The notes under the pieces: model-generated
Told to the model about the DNA's origin: nothing
The model's input: the letters and a program-made list of their open reading frames with translations, nothing else
Database searches by the model: none
Shown: in pieces, positions 1 through 8,001 of the stretch
Numbering within the stretch: the stretch's first letter is position 1
How the letters are laid out: each line of letters opens with the position of its first letter
Made by a program: the position numbers and the translations under genes
From: a virus
IMG/VR virus record: IMGVR_UViG_3300046715_000061
Location: 1-24,754 of that record
Direction: 5' to 3' (one strand)
DNA length: 24,754 nucleotides

Positions 1-1
1 C

Positions 2-1045
2 GAGCTACGCGAGCACCAGAGCTGGGACGCCTGGGGCGCGATCAGCAAAACGACTATGGCGCGAGCAATGGCGCTGATCCTTGCCATGAGCAACGCCGGG
101 GACAGTACGTCCGTCGTACTGCGGTACCTCCGGAAGCTCGCCCACTTGGCGCTAGGCGACCCGGACGGCATCAACTCCGACGACGAGGAGCTGCGGCCGG
201 ACGACGAAGAACTAGAGCTGGACGAGGACGACAACACCCTCGGGATCTTCGAGTGGTCCGCCCCGCCCGGGGCCGCGCTGCGGGACCGGAGCGCTTGGGC
301 GCAAGCCAATCCGGCGATGGGCTACACGATCAGCGAACGCACGATCGCCAGCGCCGCGCGGACCGACCCGGAGTGGATCTTCCGTACCGAGGTGCTGTGC
401 CAGTGGAGCGAGGGCACGCTAGAGGGCCCGTTCCCGCCCGGCTCCTGGGAGGCTAGCGCCGACCCCGGATCGGCCCGCGCGCCAGGCGCCAAAATCGCGC
501 TCGGCATCGACGTGTCATGGGACCGGGCGCACGCATACGTAGCCCTCGCGTCCGTGCGCCCGGACGGGCTGTACCACGTCGAGGTCATCGCACGGCGTGC
601 CGGGATGGAGTGGCTACCGGACTGGCTGACCTCCCCGGAACGCTCCGAGGAGGTACGGACCGCACCCGTCGCTCTGCAAGCGAAAGGTGCGCCCGTGTCC
701 GGCTTGGCCGGCCAGCTCACCGACGCCGGAGTGACGGTCGTCCCGTGGGGTGCCGGAGACCTTGGCGCGGGCTGCGGGACGTTCTACGACCGTGTACGCG
801 CCGCGATCGGTGAAGGCACCGCGGAAATCGGCCTACGCCACCGTGACCAACCGCTCCTGAACCTGGCCGCCGCGACCGCATCGACTCGCCCCGTAGGGGA
901 TTCCTGGGTCTGGGACCGGCGCGGATCACCTACGGACGTAGCACCGCTGGTCGCCGTAACCGGCGCTCTGTGGTGCCTGACCGCTGGACAACCTGCGCCG
1001 CCCCCGGTGAGCGCTTACGAGCGCACCAGATTGGAGGTCTTCTGA
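2..1045 (+). CDS. Terminase large subunit, C-terminal part (gene cut by window start)
   Basis: The reading frame is open from the first base, so the N-terminal part with the Walker ATPase motifs lies upstream; 347 residues are visible. Terminase large subunits drive DNA packaging by ATP hydrolysis and cut the concatemer with an RNase H-like nuclease. The visible part begins with the ATPase-to-nuclease coupling segment (HQSWDAW, then KTTMARAM) and has a very acidic insert (DDEELRPDDEELELDEDD). It then shows the nuclease-domain strand ALGIDVSWD, whose Asp is a likely metal ligand, followed by VALASVRPDG and the late DLGAGCGTFYDRV segment. The stop overlaps the portal start (TGATG at 1043-1047). 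Position directly before a portal gene supports the call. The internal ATG at 56 is not a real start because homologous-looking sequence continues upstream of it. Confidence 0.9.
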   Translation, partial: ELREHQSWDAWGAISKTTMARAMALILAMSNAGDSTSVVLRYLRKLAHLALGDPDGINSDDEELRPDDEELELDEDDNTLGIFEWSAPPGAALRDRSAWAQANPAMGYTISERTIASAARTDPEWIFRTEVLCQWSEGTLEGPFPPGSWEASADPGSARAPGAKIALGIDVSWDRAHAYVALASVRPDGLYHVEVIARRAGMEWLPDWLTSPERSEEVRTAPVALQAKGAPVSGLAGQLTDAGVTVVPWGAGDLGAGCGTFYDRVRAAIGEGTAEIGLRHRDQPLLNLAAATASTRPVGDSWVWDRRGSPTDVAPLVAVTGALWCLTAGQPAPPPVSAYERTRLEVF

Positions 1046-2973
1046 TGGGTCTGTTCGACCGGTTCCGGAAGACCGTAGCGGCCCCGAGCTGGCCGCCGAC
1101 CTACGGCGACTGGTACGGCGCGTGGCGACTGTCCACCGAGGAATACCAGCGCATCCTGGGACTCTCCCCGGCCGAGATGTGGCGCACGCAGCCGTACCTG
1201 CGGACGGTGGTCACGTTCCTGGCCCGGAACATCGCTCAGCTTGGGCTTCAGGCGTTCCAGCGCGAGGACGAGGACAACCGGGTACGCCTCCGCGACGGGG
1301 TAGCGGAGGTCATCGCCCGGCCGAACCGGGGTACGACGACGTACGAGCTGGTCTACGGACTCGTCGCTGACTTGGCCTTGTACGACAAGGCGTTCTGGCT
1401 CGTCTCGGCGGACCCGGACCAGCGGCTGTCCCGGCTCCCGGTCCCGTGGGTGACGCCGTGGGGCGGCGATGCGCTCGGCCCGGCGAAGTACCGGGTGATG
1501 GTCAACGACAAGGGCGAGTCCGTCGATATCCCAGCGGAGCAAGTCATTGCGTTCCACGGCTGGTCTCCGCTCTCCCTGGCTATGGGTAGCTCTCCGGTCA
1601 GCGCGCTGCGGGAAATCCTGGCCGAGCAGGTCCAGGCGGCCCGGTACCGCGAGGCCGTATGGCAGCGGGGCGGGAAGGTCGGCGCGGTCCTGACCCGTCC
1701 GGCCGGTGCACCGCAGTGGAGCGACGAGGCCCGCAAGCAGTTCAAGGCCGACTGGGAATCCAAGTTCACCGGGGAGGGCCCCGGCGTCGGCGGTACGCCG
1801 ATGCTAGAGGACGGGATGACTCTGGGCCGGGTGGACTTCTCGGCCCACGAAATGGAGTTCATCGAGGGGGCCCGGCTAGCGCTGAACACGGTCGCCTCGG
1901 TCTACCACATCAACCCGACGATGATCGGGCTACTCGACAACGCCAACTACAGCAACGTTCGGGAGTTCCGGCGGATGCTGTACGGCGACACTCTGGGGCC
2001 GATCCTCGCGCAGATCGAGGACCGGTTGAACGCCTTCCTTGTCCCGCTGTTCGACGACCGGGACAACGTGTACCTGGAGTTCAACATCGAGGAGAAGTTG
2101 CAGGGCAGCTTCGAGGAGCAGACCCAGGCGTTGCAGGCGTCGGTCGGCCGTCCGTGGATGACCGCCAATGAGGCAAGGGCCCTCCGCAACATGCCCGCCG
2201 TACCGGACGGCGATGGACTGGTCGTCCCGCTGAACGTCCTGGTCGGTGGGCAGGCGTCTCCGCGTGACGCGGCCCCGCAGCTACCGGCCGCCGCGTCCGG
2301 TACGCCGCACGCCGCAAAGGGTCGCCTCATCCTGCTCAAGGCCGCTGTGACGGAACGCCAAGCGGAGCAGGTCGCTGCGGTACTCCGGAGGTTCTTCGAG
2401 CGCCAGCGGTCAGCTGACAAGTACGGCCGGGGCGGCGAGTGGGACGAGGAGCGGTGGAACCGGGAACTAGCCGACGACCTCCACCGCGTTGCGCTCTCGG
2501 TCTCCGGGACGCTCGGCAAGGAGGAGGCCCGGACCCTCGGGTTCGAGGACGGGTACGACCCGGACGCGACGGTCAACTTCCTGCGCGCCGTGATGGAGCA
2601 GCGCGCGTCGAACATCAACCAGACCACTAAGGACCAGATCGAAGAAGCGATCCTGGACCCCGAGGGTGATCCCTCGGACGTGTACGCAAACGCCTTGGAT
2701 TCAAGGGCATCCGGGATCGCGGTCGGCCTGACCACCTGGCTCGCCGGGTTCGCCTCTCAGGAGGCGGCCGGCCAGATTGCCCAGGTGAACAACGTGGAGC
2801 CGACCAAGACGTGGATCACCGGCCCGAACGCGCGGCCGGAGCACGCCCGGGTGAACGGCGAAACCGTTCCGCTCAAGGACGAATTCAGCAACGGCCTGAT
2901 GTGGCCCGGTGACGCGGACGGCGATGCCGCAGACGTTGCCGGATGCAACTGCTCGCTCCAGATCAACCTCTAG
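1045..2973 (+). CDS. Portal protein fused to a MuF-like head protein domain
   Basis: At 642 residues it is longer than an ordinary HK97-type portal (about 400-500). Residues 1-430 look like a phage portal: WRTQPYLRTVVTFLARNIAQ near the N-terminus, then AFWLVSADPD, VIAFHGWSP, and the clip/stem-like part TMIGLLDNANYSNVREFRR. The last 210 residues form a helical segment ending in a MuF-type signature at about 590-642 (KTWITGPNARPEHARVNGE, then GLMWPGD, then the Cys pair CNCSL). In other phages MuF is a separate minor head protein next to the portal, so this is a gene fusion. No extra C-terminal toxin domain follows the MuF motif. The ATG at 1045 overlaps the terminase stop and has GGAGG at 1033-1037; an upstream in-frame ATG at 970 lies deep in the terminase gene and is unlikely. 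Confidence 0.9.
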   Translation: MGLFDRFRKTVAAPSWPPTYGDWYGAWRLSTEEYQRILGLSPAEMWRTQPYLRTVVTFLARNIAQLGLQAFQREDEDNRVRLRDGVAEVIARPNRGTTTYELVYGLVADLALYDKAFWLVSADPDQRLSRLPVPWVTPWGGDALGPAKYRVMVNDKGESVDIPAEQVIAFHGWSPLSLAMGSSPVSALREILAEQVQAARYREAVWQRGGKVGAVLTRPAGAPQWSDEARKQFKADWESKFTGEGPGVGGTPMLEDGMTLGRVDFSAHEMEFIEGARLALNTVASVYHINPTMIGLLDNANYSNVREFRRMLYGDTLGPILAQIEDRLNAFLVPLFDDRDNVYLEFNIEEKLQGSFEEQTQALQASVGRPWMTANEARALRNMPAVPDGDGLVVPLNVLVGGQASPRDAAPQLPAAASGTPHAAKGRLILLKAAVTERQAEQVAAVLRRFFERQRSADKYGRGGEWDEERWNRELADDLHRVALSVSGTLGKEEARTLGFEDGYDPDATVNFLRAVMEQRASNINQTTKDQIEEAILDPEGDPSDVYANALDSRASGIAVGLTTWLAGFASQEAAGQIAQVNNVEPTKTWITGPNARPEHARVNGETVPLKDEFSNGLMWPGDADGDAADVAGCNCSLQINL

Positions 2974-3102
2974 TCGCCCCCTGCCTGGGGAGCTACGGCC
3001 CGAGCCGTGCCCCTCAGATCCCCGTCATCCCACGGCCCAAGCCAACCGGGCCCCCGGGCGGGGGGACTCCACACGCCTGATCGCCCGCAAGGAGGGCTGC
3101 AC

Positions 3103-3852
3103 ATGCCTCAGATGAAGACCCTGCCTGCTCGCGTCAAGGCGGCGAACGCCACCGATGACGGAGTGGTCGAAGCGCTGGTCGCCACGTACGACGTGGACAG
3201 CGCCGGAGACCGGATCGTCCCCGGCGCGTTCGCGAAGTCCCTCGGGGAGTGGGCCGACTCCGGCCAGCAGATCCCGTTCATTTGGTCCCACCAGCACGAC
3301 GACCTAGACGCCTACCTGGGCGAGGTTGTCGAGGCGAAGGAGACCGACGAGGGCCTGTGGGTGAAGGCCCAGATCGACATGGAGGACCCGAAGGCCGCCA
3401 AGGCGTTCCGCCTGATCAAGGGCGGCCGGGTCCGCAACTACTCGTTCGCCTACGACGTGCCGGACGGCGGGGCCGTCCCGGATGACGAGGGGGCCGGTGA
3501 GCTGGCGCTCAAGGAGCTGAAGCTTTTCGAGGTCGGCCCGACCCTCATCGGGATGAACCAGAACACCCGGACCTTGGTTGCCAAGGGCAATCAGGGGTCC
3601 GGTGAGAAGGCGGGCCGCGTGCTGTCCGCCAAGAACGAAGGCGATCTGAAGCAGGCGGCCGACCTCATCAAGGGGGTCCTGGCCCAGCTCGCCGAGAACA
3701 GCAACACAACCAGTCAGGCGAAGACCAGCGACGCCGATCCGGCCAAGGACAAGGAGCCCTCCGGGGCCACGTCCGAGGAGCCCAATCAGGCCACGTCCGT
3801 CACGACCCTGGCAGCCGAATTCGACCTCATCGAACTGGAAGGAGGCGCGTGA
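3103..3852 (+). CDS. Prohead (head maturation) protease, S78-like
   Basis: This 249-residue protein matches HK97-type prohead proteases, which cleave scaffold and the capsid delta domain during head maturation. Visible features are VEALVATYDVDSAGDRIVPGAF (positions 22-43), IPFIWSHQHDD with the probable catalytic His63 or His65, and GGRVRNYSFAYDV with the probable nucleophile Ser114. The C-terminal 85 residues (RVLSAKNEGDLKQAADLI, then a Ser/Thr/Glu-rich tail) are low-complexity, helical and scaffold-like, as in many actinophage proteases. The start is the ATG at 3103, preceded by AAGGAGGG at 3089-3096; the frame is open back to 3007 but has no better start there. Its stop overlaps the capsid start. 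Confidence 0.9.
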   Translation: MPQMKTLPARVKAANATDDGVVEALVATYDVDSAGDRIVPGAFAKSLGEWADSGQQIPFIWSHQHDDLDAYLGEVVEAKETDEGLWVKAQIDMEDPKAAKAFRLIKGGRVRNYSFAYDVPDGGAVPDDEGAGELALKELKLFEVGPTLIGMNQNTRTLVAKGNQGSGEKAGRVLSAKNEGDLKQAADLIKGVLAQLAENSNTTSQAKTSDADPAKDKEPSGATSEEPNQATSVTTLAAEFDLIELEGGA

Positions 3853-5084
3853 TGCCTACTCCGCTCAAGGAGCAGCGTTCCGCCGCCATCAAGGCTGCCC
3901 GAGACCTCATCGAGGCGGCCAAGAAGGAGAACCGGGAACTGACCCCGGACGAGCTGAAGTCCGTGCAGGAGCAGAAGACCAAGGTCGGTGATCTGGACAA
4001 GCAGATCGCGGGCAAGGCTCTTGTGGACAGCGTGATGGACCTCGGGAAGACCGAGGACGAGCGCAAGGAAGACGAGCCGAAGGACACCCCGGCCAAGACG
4101 CTGGGCGAGCACTTCGCCAAGCACGCCAAGGGTGACGCTCTGGCCCGGCTCAAGGCGATCAGCGGGTTCACGATCGCGACCCCGGAGTTCGTGCCGGGCA
4201 AGGCCGCGACCGACCCGCAGGTGACTACCGGCGCTGCGTTCGTGCCGGTCCTGACCGAGTACGACCGCACCATCGTCCGGGCCTACCGGCCGGGACCGGT
4301 CGTGGCCGACCTGCTCGGCTCGGGCAGCATCAGCGGCAACGCGATCAGCTACTACATCGAGGGTGCCGTCGAGGGTGGTTTCGCCACCGTCGCGGAGGGC
4401 GGCCAGAAGCCGCAGATGCACTTCGCGGACCCGACCTCGCGGACGGACTCGCTCAAGAAGATCGCGGCATGGTGGGACATGTCCGACGAGATGACCGAAG
4501 ACCTCGACTTCTTCGTCTCGGAGATCAACAACCGGGGCATGTACCTGCTCGGCATGTTCGAGGAGGCCCAGCTCCTCAACGGTCCCGGTACCGGCACGAC
4601 CGTCCTCGGTCTGCTGAACCGGTCCGGCATCCAGACCGAGGTCTCGGCTGCCGGTGGAGCGGACGACGCTGACGCGCTGTTCCGCGCCATGACCAAGGTC
4701 CAGACCGCCACCGGTCTCGCGGCTGACGGCATCGTGATCAACCCCGTGGACTACCAGCGTTTGCGGCTGTCCCGGGACGCCAACGAGCAGTACTTCGGCG
4801 GTGGATTCTTCACCGGCCAGTACGGCAACGGTGGCGTACTCCAGCAGCCGCCGCTGTGGGGCCTCCGGACCGTCGTCACGTCCGCCGTCGCGGCCGGTAC
4901 CGCCGTGGTTGGCGCGTTCAACCAGGCCGGAACCGTCTACCGCAAGGGCGGTGTGCGGGTCGAGTCCACCAACTCGGACCTCGGGAAGTTCACCAGCAAC
5001 ATCGTGACCACCCGGGTGGAGGAGCGGGTCGCGCTCGCCGTCCGCATCCCGTCGGCCGTCGTGAAGGTCACCTTCACCGCGTAA
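3852..5084 (+). CDS. Major capsid protein, HK97 fold
   Basis: The 410-residue protein has the two-part layout of HK97-type capsid precursors. The first 100 residues are charged, Lys/Glu-rich and coiled-coil-like (KEQRSAAIKAARDLIEAAKK), corresponding to the delta/scaffold domain that the upstream protease would remove. The rest looks like the folded coat domain: PGPVVADLLGSGSISGNAI, VAEGGQKPQMHF, then WWDMSDEMTEDLDFFVSEI, the glycine-rich LNGPGTGTTVLGLLN loop, and a C-terminal NIVTTRVEERVALAV strand. The ATG at 3852 overlaps the protease stop (TGATG), with GGAGG at 3841-3845. A GTG directly before it is in frame, so a one-residue longer start is possible. Confidence 0.95.
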   Translation: MPTPLKEQRSAAIKAARDLIEAAKKENRELTPDELKSVQEQKTKVGDLDKQIAGKALVDSVMDLGKTEDERKEDEPKDTPAKTLGEHFAKHAKGDALARLKAISGFTIATPEFVPGKAATDPQVTTGAAFVPVLTEYDRTIVRAYRPGPVVADLLGSGSISGNAISYYIEGAVEGGFATVAEGGQKPQMHFADPTSRTDSLKKIAAWWDMSDEMTEDLDFFVSEINNRGMYLLGMFEEAQLLNGPGTGTTVLGLLNRSGIQTEVSAAGGADDADALFRAMTKVQTATGLAADGIVINPVDYQRLRLSRDANEQYFGGGFFTGQYGNGGVLQQPPLWGLRTVVTSAVAAGTAVVGAFNQAGTVYRKGGVRVESTNSDLGKFTSNIVTTRVEERVALAVRIPSAVVKVTFTA

Positions 5085-5090
5085 TCGACC

Positions 5091-5126
5091 GGCCCGGGGT
5101 GGCGGCCGACACCGTTACCCCGGGCC
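5091..5126 (+). terminator. Post-capsid stem-loop
   Basis: A perfect 10-bp inverted repeat, GGCCCGGGGT at 5091-5100 and ACCCCGGGCC at 5117-5126 with a 16-base loop, lies seven bases after the capsid stop. There is no T-run, so it may be a partial terminator, an attenuator lowering expression of downstream connector genes, or an mRNA-stabilising hairpin. Confidence 0.45.
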
Positions 5127-5151
5127 CCCAAACCCGAAGGAGGCAAGACCA

Positions 5152-5313
5152 ATGGCTGACGACAACCGCAGCGAGTACACCGTCACCATCAACGGCATCG
5201 AGCACACGATGCTGCTGACCGCCGAGGACGCCGAGGCGTACGGCGACAAGGCCAAGAAGGCTGGCGCGGCCACGAAGAAGGCCGCAGCTCCCGCGAACAA
5301 GAGCGCGAGCTAA
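5152..5313 (+). CDS. Small Ala/Lys-rich protein between capsid and connector
   Basis: A 53-residue protein with a short beta-like N-terminus (SEYTVTINGIEHTMLLTAED) and an Ala/Lys-rich flexible tail (KAKKAGAATKKAAAPANK). The ATG at 5152 has a strong site, GAAGGAGG, at 5136-5143. Small proteins of this kind are common between the capsid and adaptor genes of actinophages; no function is established from the sequence. The basic tail could contact DNA or the capsid interior, but that is inference. Confidence 0.75.
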   Translation: MADDNRSEYTVTINGIEHTMLLTAEDAEAYGDKAKKAGAATKKAAAPANKSAS

Positions 5314-5316
5314 CCC

Positions 5317-5823
5317 ATGCCGCTGAGCCAGGCCGACGCTATCGAGCGTGCCGAGGCAGAGGTCCGCGCGTACTGCGGTTGGCACATCGCCCCGCAGCGC
5401 GAGGACACGCTGACCCTCGACGGCCCGGGTGGACCGCTGCTGGTGCTGCCGTCGCTCCACGTCGTCTCGGTTACCTCCGTGGCCGAGAACGGCGTAGAGC
5501 TGGACCCCGAGGGCTACGCCTGGTCGGCGGCCGGGGTCGTACGGCGCACCAGCAGCGCCGCCACCTGGAACGGCTCTTGCGGCTGGACCAGTGACTACCG
5601 AGCCGTCGTGATCACGATGACCCACGGCTACGCCGAGATGCCCCTCGACGTGCAGGCTGTCATCGATCGTCTAACGGCCCGGAGCACGGACGACCCGTCT
5701 CAGTACAGCCAGGTCGGCGCGGTCGCTTACGCGACTGGTGCAGACGGCCTACCGGTGTCTGGGTCGCTCACGACGCTGGACCGGATGGTGCTCGACCGCT
5801 ACCGGCTCCCACCGAGGCCATGA
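5317..5823 (+). CDS. Head-tail connector (adaptor), gp6-like
   Basis: The 168-residue protein resembles the HK97 gp6/SPP1 gp15 adaptor family that docks under the portal. It begins with helical SQADAIERAEAEVRAYCGWHI, then has the typical beta segment (DTLTLDGPGGPLLVLPSL, VVSVTSVAENG), then ITMTHGYAEMPLDVQAVIDR and a final helix LTTLDRMVLDRYRL. This order of helix, repeated V-S-V strands, and HGY-x-x-x-P-x-D-V-x-A is characteristic of adaptors in actinophages. The ATG follows the previous stop by three bases and has no strong ribosome binding site, suggesting translational coupling. Its end overlaps the next gene by four bases. Confidence 0.8.
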   Translation: MPLSQADAIERAEAEVRAYCGWHIAPQREDTLTLDGPGGPLLVLPSLHVVSVTSVAENGVELDPEGYAWSAAGVVRRTSSAATWNGSCGWTSDYRAVVITMTHGYAEMPLDVQAVIDRLTARSTDDPSQYSQVGAVAYATGADGLPVSGSLTTLDRMVLDRYRLPPRP

Positions 5824-6152
5824 ACCTCGGCCCGCACCTGATCACCGTCGTCCGGCCGGGCAGCCGCCCGGCCGACTACGGCAACGGCACCGAGCCGGAC
5901 TGGACGAACGTCACCGCAGCCGAGGTCCCCGGCTGCTCAGTCCAGCCGACACCAGCTCCCCTCGACACCGTGGACCGGGACTCCTGGCAGACCCGGTGGA
6001 CGGTGTGGGCCCCCGTCAGTACCGACGTGCGCGCGACCGACCGCGTGCTGTGGAACGGCGACACCTACGACGTGGACGGAGACCCGCAGCGCTGGCAGTT
6101 CGGCGCGCTCTCCCACGTCGTCATCAACCTCCGAAGGAGCACCGACGCATGA
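5820..6152 (+). CDS. Head closure (stopper) protein
   Basis: A 110-residue, mainly beta protein in the position of the head-tail stopper, which closes the portal channel and forms the tail interface. The segments VTAAEVPGCSVQP, RWTVWAPVSTDVRATDRVLWNGDTYDVDG and FGALSHVVINLRR match the usual stopper pattern, in which a D-x-V-x-W-x-G-x-x-Y-x-V-x-G motif precedes an H-V-V strand. It overlaps the adaptor by four bases (ATGA at 5820) and the next gene by four bases. Confidence 0.75.
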   Translation: MNLGPHLITVVRPGSRPADYGNGTEPDWTNVTAAEVPGCSVQPTPAPLDTVDRDSWQTRWTVWAPVSTDVRATDRVLWNGDTYDVDGDPQRWQFGALSHVVINLRRSTDA

Positions 6153-6370
6153 AGCTCTACGACGTTGAAGGCAACGACCAGCCGTTGATGCTCTCCGAGG
6201 AGCACGCCGAGCTGATCGGAGCTACCGAGCATGACCTGGCCGACGAGGCGATGCCCGCCCGTACCGCCAGCAAGGCCGCGTGGGTCGCGTGGGCGGTCGG
6301 GTACGGCGCGGACCCGGCCGTCGCGGACGCCTCCACGAAGGCCGACCTGATCGCGCAGTACGGGGGCTGA
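6149..6370 (+). CDS. Small connector-region protein with a SAP/Rho-N-like C-terminus
   Basis: A 73-residue protein starting at ATG 6149, overlapping the previous stop, with GAAGGAGC at 6133-6140. It starts MKLYDVEGNDQPLML and ends with a helical piece (ASKAAWVAWAVGYGADPAVA, then STKADLIAQYGG) in which T-K-A-D-L-I is reminiscent of small SAP or Rho N-terminal helix-extended-helix folds. Short proteins with this ending are frequent between stopper and gp10-like genes in actinophages. The function is unknown; the fold suggestion rests on a short pattern only. Confidence 0.7.
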   Translation: MKLYDVEGNDQPLMLSEEHAELIGATEHDLADEAMPARTASKAAWVAWAVGYGADPAVADASTKADLIAQYGG

Positions 6371-6371
6371 C

Positions 6372-6671
6372 GTGGCCGGCCAGTCCGTCCGCATCGAGCT
6401 GGACCGGGCCGGGGTCGGGGAGCTGCTAGCCAGCGCCGAGATGCAGCAGCTCCTCACCGCGAAGGCCGAGGCCGTAGCGGAATCCGCGCGTAGCAAGGGA
6501 ATCCTCGTAGAGGGCAAGCCCGGCGACGTGGCGCTACCCATCGTGGTCCGGTCCAACCCGACCGGTACGCGGGCCCGCGCCACCGTCACCATCGACCACC
6601 CGTCCGGCCTAGCGGTCGAGGCGAAGCATCGCTTGCTAGTCGGCTCCCTCGACGCGGCGAGGCGAGGCTAA
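6372..6671 (+). CDS. HK97 gp10-like neck/tail-completion protein
   Basis: A 99-residue protein beginning with GTG at 6372, one base after the upstream stop, with GGGGG at 6361-6366 as the likely binding site. The pattern is an N-terminal ELDRAGVGELLASAEM, a long helix LTAKAEAVAESARSKG, then strands IVVRSNPTGTRARATVTIDH and the end AVEAKHRLLVGSLDAAR. Actinophage gp10-like neck proteins share the central V-A-x-x-A-R-S helix and the ending that places a residue pair before a short helix. It presumably acts at the junction of head and tail. Its TAA overlaps the next ATG (TAATG). Confidence 0.65.
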   Translation: MAGQSVRIELDRAGVGELLASAEMQQLLTAKAEAVAESARSKGILVEGKPGDVALPIVVRSNPTGTRARATVTIDHPSGLAVEAKHRLLVGSLDAARRG

Positions 6672-7063
6672 TGCTCCCCGCCGCGCCGTACGCCGACGCG
6701 GAGGCCGCTGCGGTTGACTTCCTGGCCCCGCTCCTCGCCACCTACGACCCGTCTATCGGCATCGGCGTCCGGGGCGGGGGAGGCCGGTTCGTCCGGGTCC
6801 GCCGCGTCGGCGGGATCGAGCAGACCCCGAACCACGACCGGCCGTCCATCGACGTACTGATCTGGCACGACTCAGACCGTTCCCGCATGGCGCTAGCCAA
6901 CCAGCTCTGGGCGTGGCTGCGGGCCGCCAACAACGACGCGGCCGGAGATGCGGTCGTGCTGTACGGCTCCACGGTGCTTGGCCCGCGCCAGATGCCCGAT
7001 CCGGCCGACGACACCAAGTCGGTCGCCATGTTCACGGTCGAGCTGATCGTCCGGCCCGCGTAA
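6671..7063 (+). CDS. Tail terminator protein
   Basis: The 130-residue protein occupies the place of the tail terminator, the ring that ends tail-tube polymerisation and binds the head. It shows an N-terminal helix DAEAAAVDFLAPLLATY, a beta segment GRFVRVRRVGGIEQTPNHDR with PSIDVLIWHDSDRSRMALAN, and a last strand MFTVELIVRPA. The combination R-V-x-R-x-G-G, then D-x-P-x-x-D-V-x-x-W, is typical of actinophage tail terminators placed before the major tail protein. It starts with ATG overlapping the previous TAA. Confidence 0.75.
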   Translation: MLPAAPYADAEAAAVDFLAPLLATYDPSIGIGVRGGGGRFVRVRRVGGIEQTPNHDRPSIDVLIWHDSDRSRMALANQLWAWLRAANNDAAGDAVVLYGSTVLGPRQMPDPADDTKSVAMFTVELIVRPA

Positions 7064-7099
7064 TCCGCGCGGAATCCCAACACAGCAAGGAGAACCCCC

Positions 7100-7660
7100 A
7101 TGACTCTCGTATCTGGGCAGGTGCGGGTTGCCGGGACCGGCGAGCTGTTCCTCGGCCCGGTCGGCACTGCGCTCCCAACCTCCGCAGCCGCGGTGCTGGA
7201 CCCCGACTTCGTCGGGTACGGCTACACCACCGACGACGGCGTGAAGCTCGCCAAGTCGGTAAGCCGTGACGGCGTAGACGCCTGGCAGTCCGCGACCCCG
7301 GTCCGCAACATCATCACCAGCCAAGAGCTGACGATCGAGGCGACGTTCCTCCAGTCCAACAAGGACATTCTGAAGCTGTGGCTTCAGTCCGGCGACTTCG
7401 CCACGGACGGCGGTACCGGGTTCCGCGCCGACGTACCGATCGACCCGGTGGGCCTCCAGTTCGCGATGGTCCTGGAATGGAAGGACGGCGCGATCACGTC
7501 CCGCATGACCGCCGCCAAGGTGGAGGTCACCGACACCGGAGACGTGACCGTGGCCCGGGAGGCGCAGTCGTTCCCGGTCACCCTGTCGGCGCTGCCGCCG
7601 GACTCCGGCACCGTGCTGGCGTCCTGGCTGACGACTGACTCCGCGTTCGCGGCTGCGTAA
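7100..7660 (+). CDS. Major tail (tube) protein
   Basis: The 186-residue protein fits a siphovirus tail tube subunit. It opens with VRVAGTGELFLGPVGTALP and PDFVGYGYTTDDGVKLAKS, a pattern seen in many actinophage major tail proteins. It continues with WQSATPVRNIITSQELTIEA, then LQFAMVLEWKDGAITSRM, and ends in the strand pattern TREAQSFP-like (VAREAQSFPVTLSAL). It lies directly before the two tail chaperone frames, which is the conserved position. An AAGGAG site is at 7087-7092. TAATG couples it to the next gene. Confidence 0.9.
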   Translation: MTLVSGQVRVAGTGELFLGPVGTALPTSAAAVLDPDFVGYGYTTDDGVKLAKSVSRDGVDAWQSATPVRNIITSQELTIEATFLQSNKDILKLWLQSGDFATDGGTGFRADVPIDPVGLQFAMVLEWKDGAITSRMTAAKVEVTDTGDVTVAREAQSFPVTLSALPPDSGTVLASWLTTDSAFAAA

Positions 7661-8001
7661 TGGCTAGCTTCACGGAGGAGCCCACCTACGCAGCGTTCGA
7701 TGACCTGCCGGTCGTGTCCCGGCCGCAGGATCACCGGCCGAAGCAGGACAACCCGCAGCGCGCCGAGGCGCAGGACCGGCCGCTGACGTTCACGTGGGAC
7801 GGCGAGGATTGGACCATCCTCCCGTCCCGCGTGACCGGGCTGGAATTCCTTGCTGCGCTGGAGGATGAGGAAATCATCAAGGCGCTGCGGCTACTGCTCG
7901 GCAAGGAGCAGGCCGCGCGTCTGATCAAGGGTCGTCGCGCCGAGGACGTGGAACCGTTCTTCAACGCCGCCGGGGAGGCCGCAGGAACGGGAAACCAGTA
8001 G
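7660..8001 (+). CDS. Tail assembly chaperone, short form (lambda gpG-like)
   Basis: A 113-residue protein made when ribosomes do not slip. Tail assembly chaperones bind the tape measure protein and recruit tail tube subunits. The middle part (PLTFTWDGEDWTILPSRVTG, then FLAALEDEEIIKALRLLLG) and the final helix match short-form chaperones of actinophages. The last sense codons contain a slippery heptamer, and the gene is followed in the -1 frame by a conserved-looking open frame. ATG at 7660 overlaps the tail protein stop. Confidence 0.9.
   Translation: MASFTEEPTYAAFDDLPVVSRPQDHRPKQDNPQRAEAQDRPLTFTWDGEDWTILPSRVTGLEFLAALEDEEIIKALRLLLGKEQAARLIKGRRAEDVEPFFNAAGEAAGTGNQ

Noticed and set aside
2836-2973. 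MuF-linked polymorphic toxin at the portal C-terminus
   Set aside because: The gene stops right after the MuF motif; no further domain is present.
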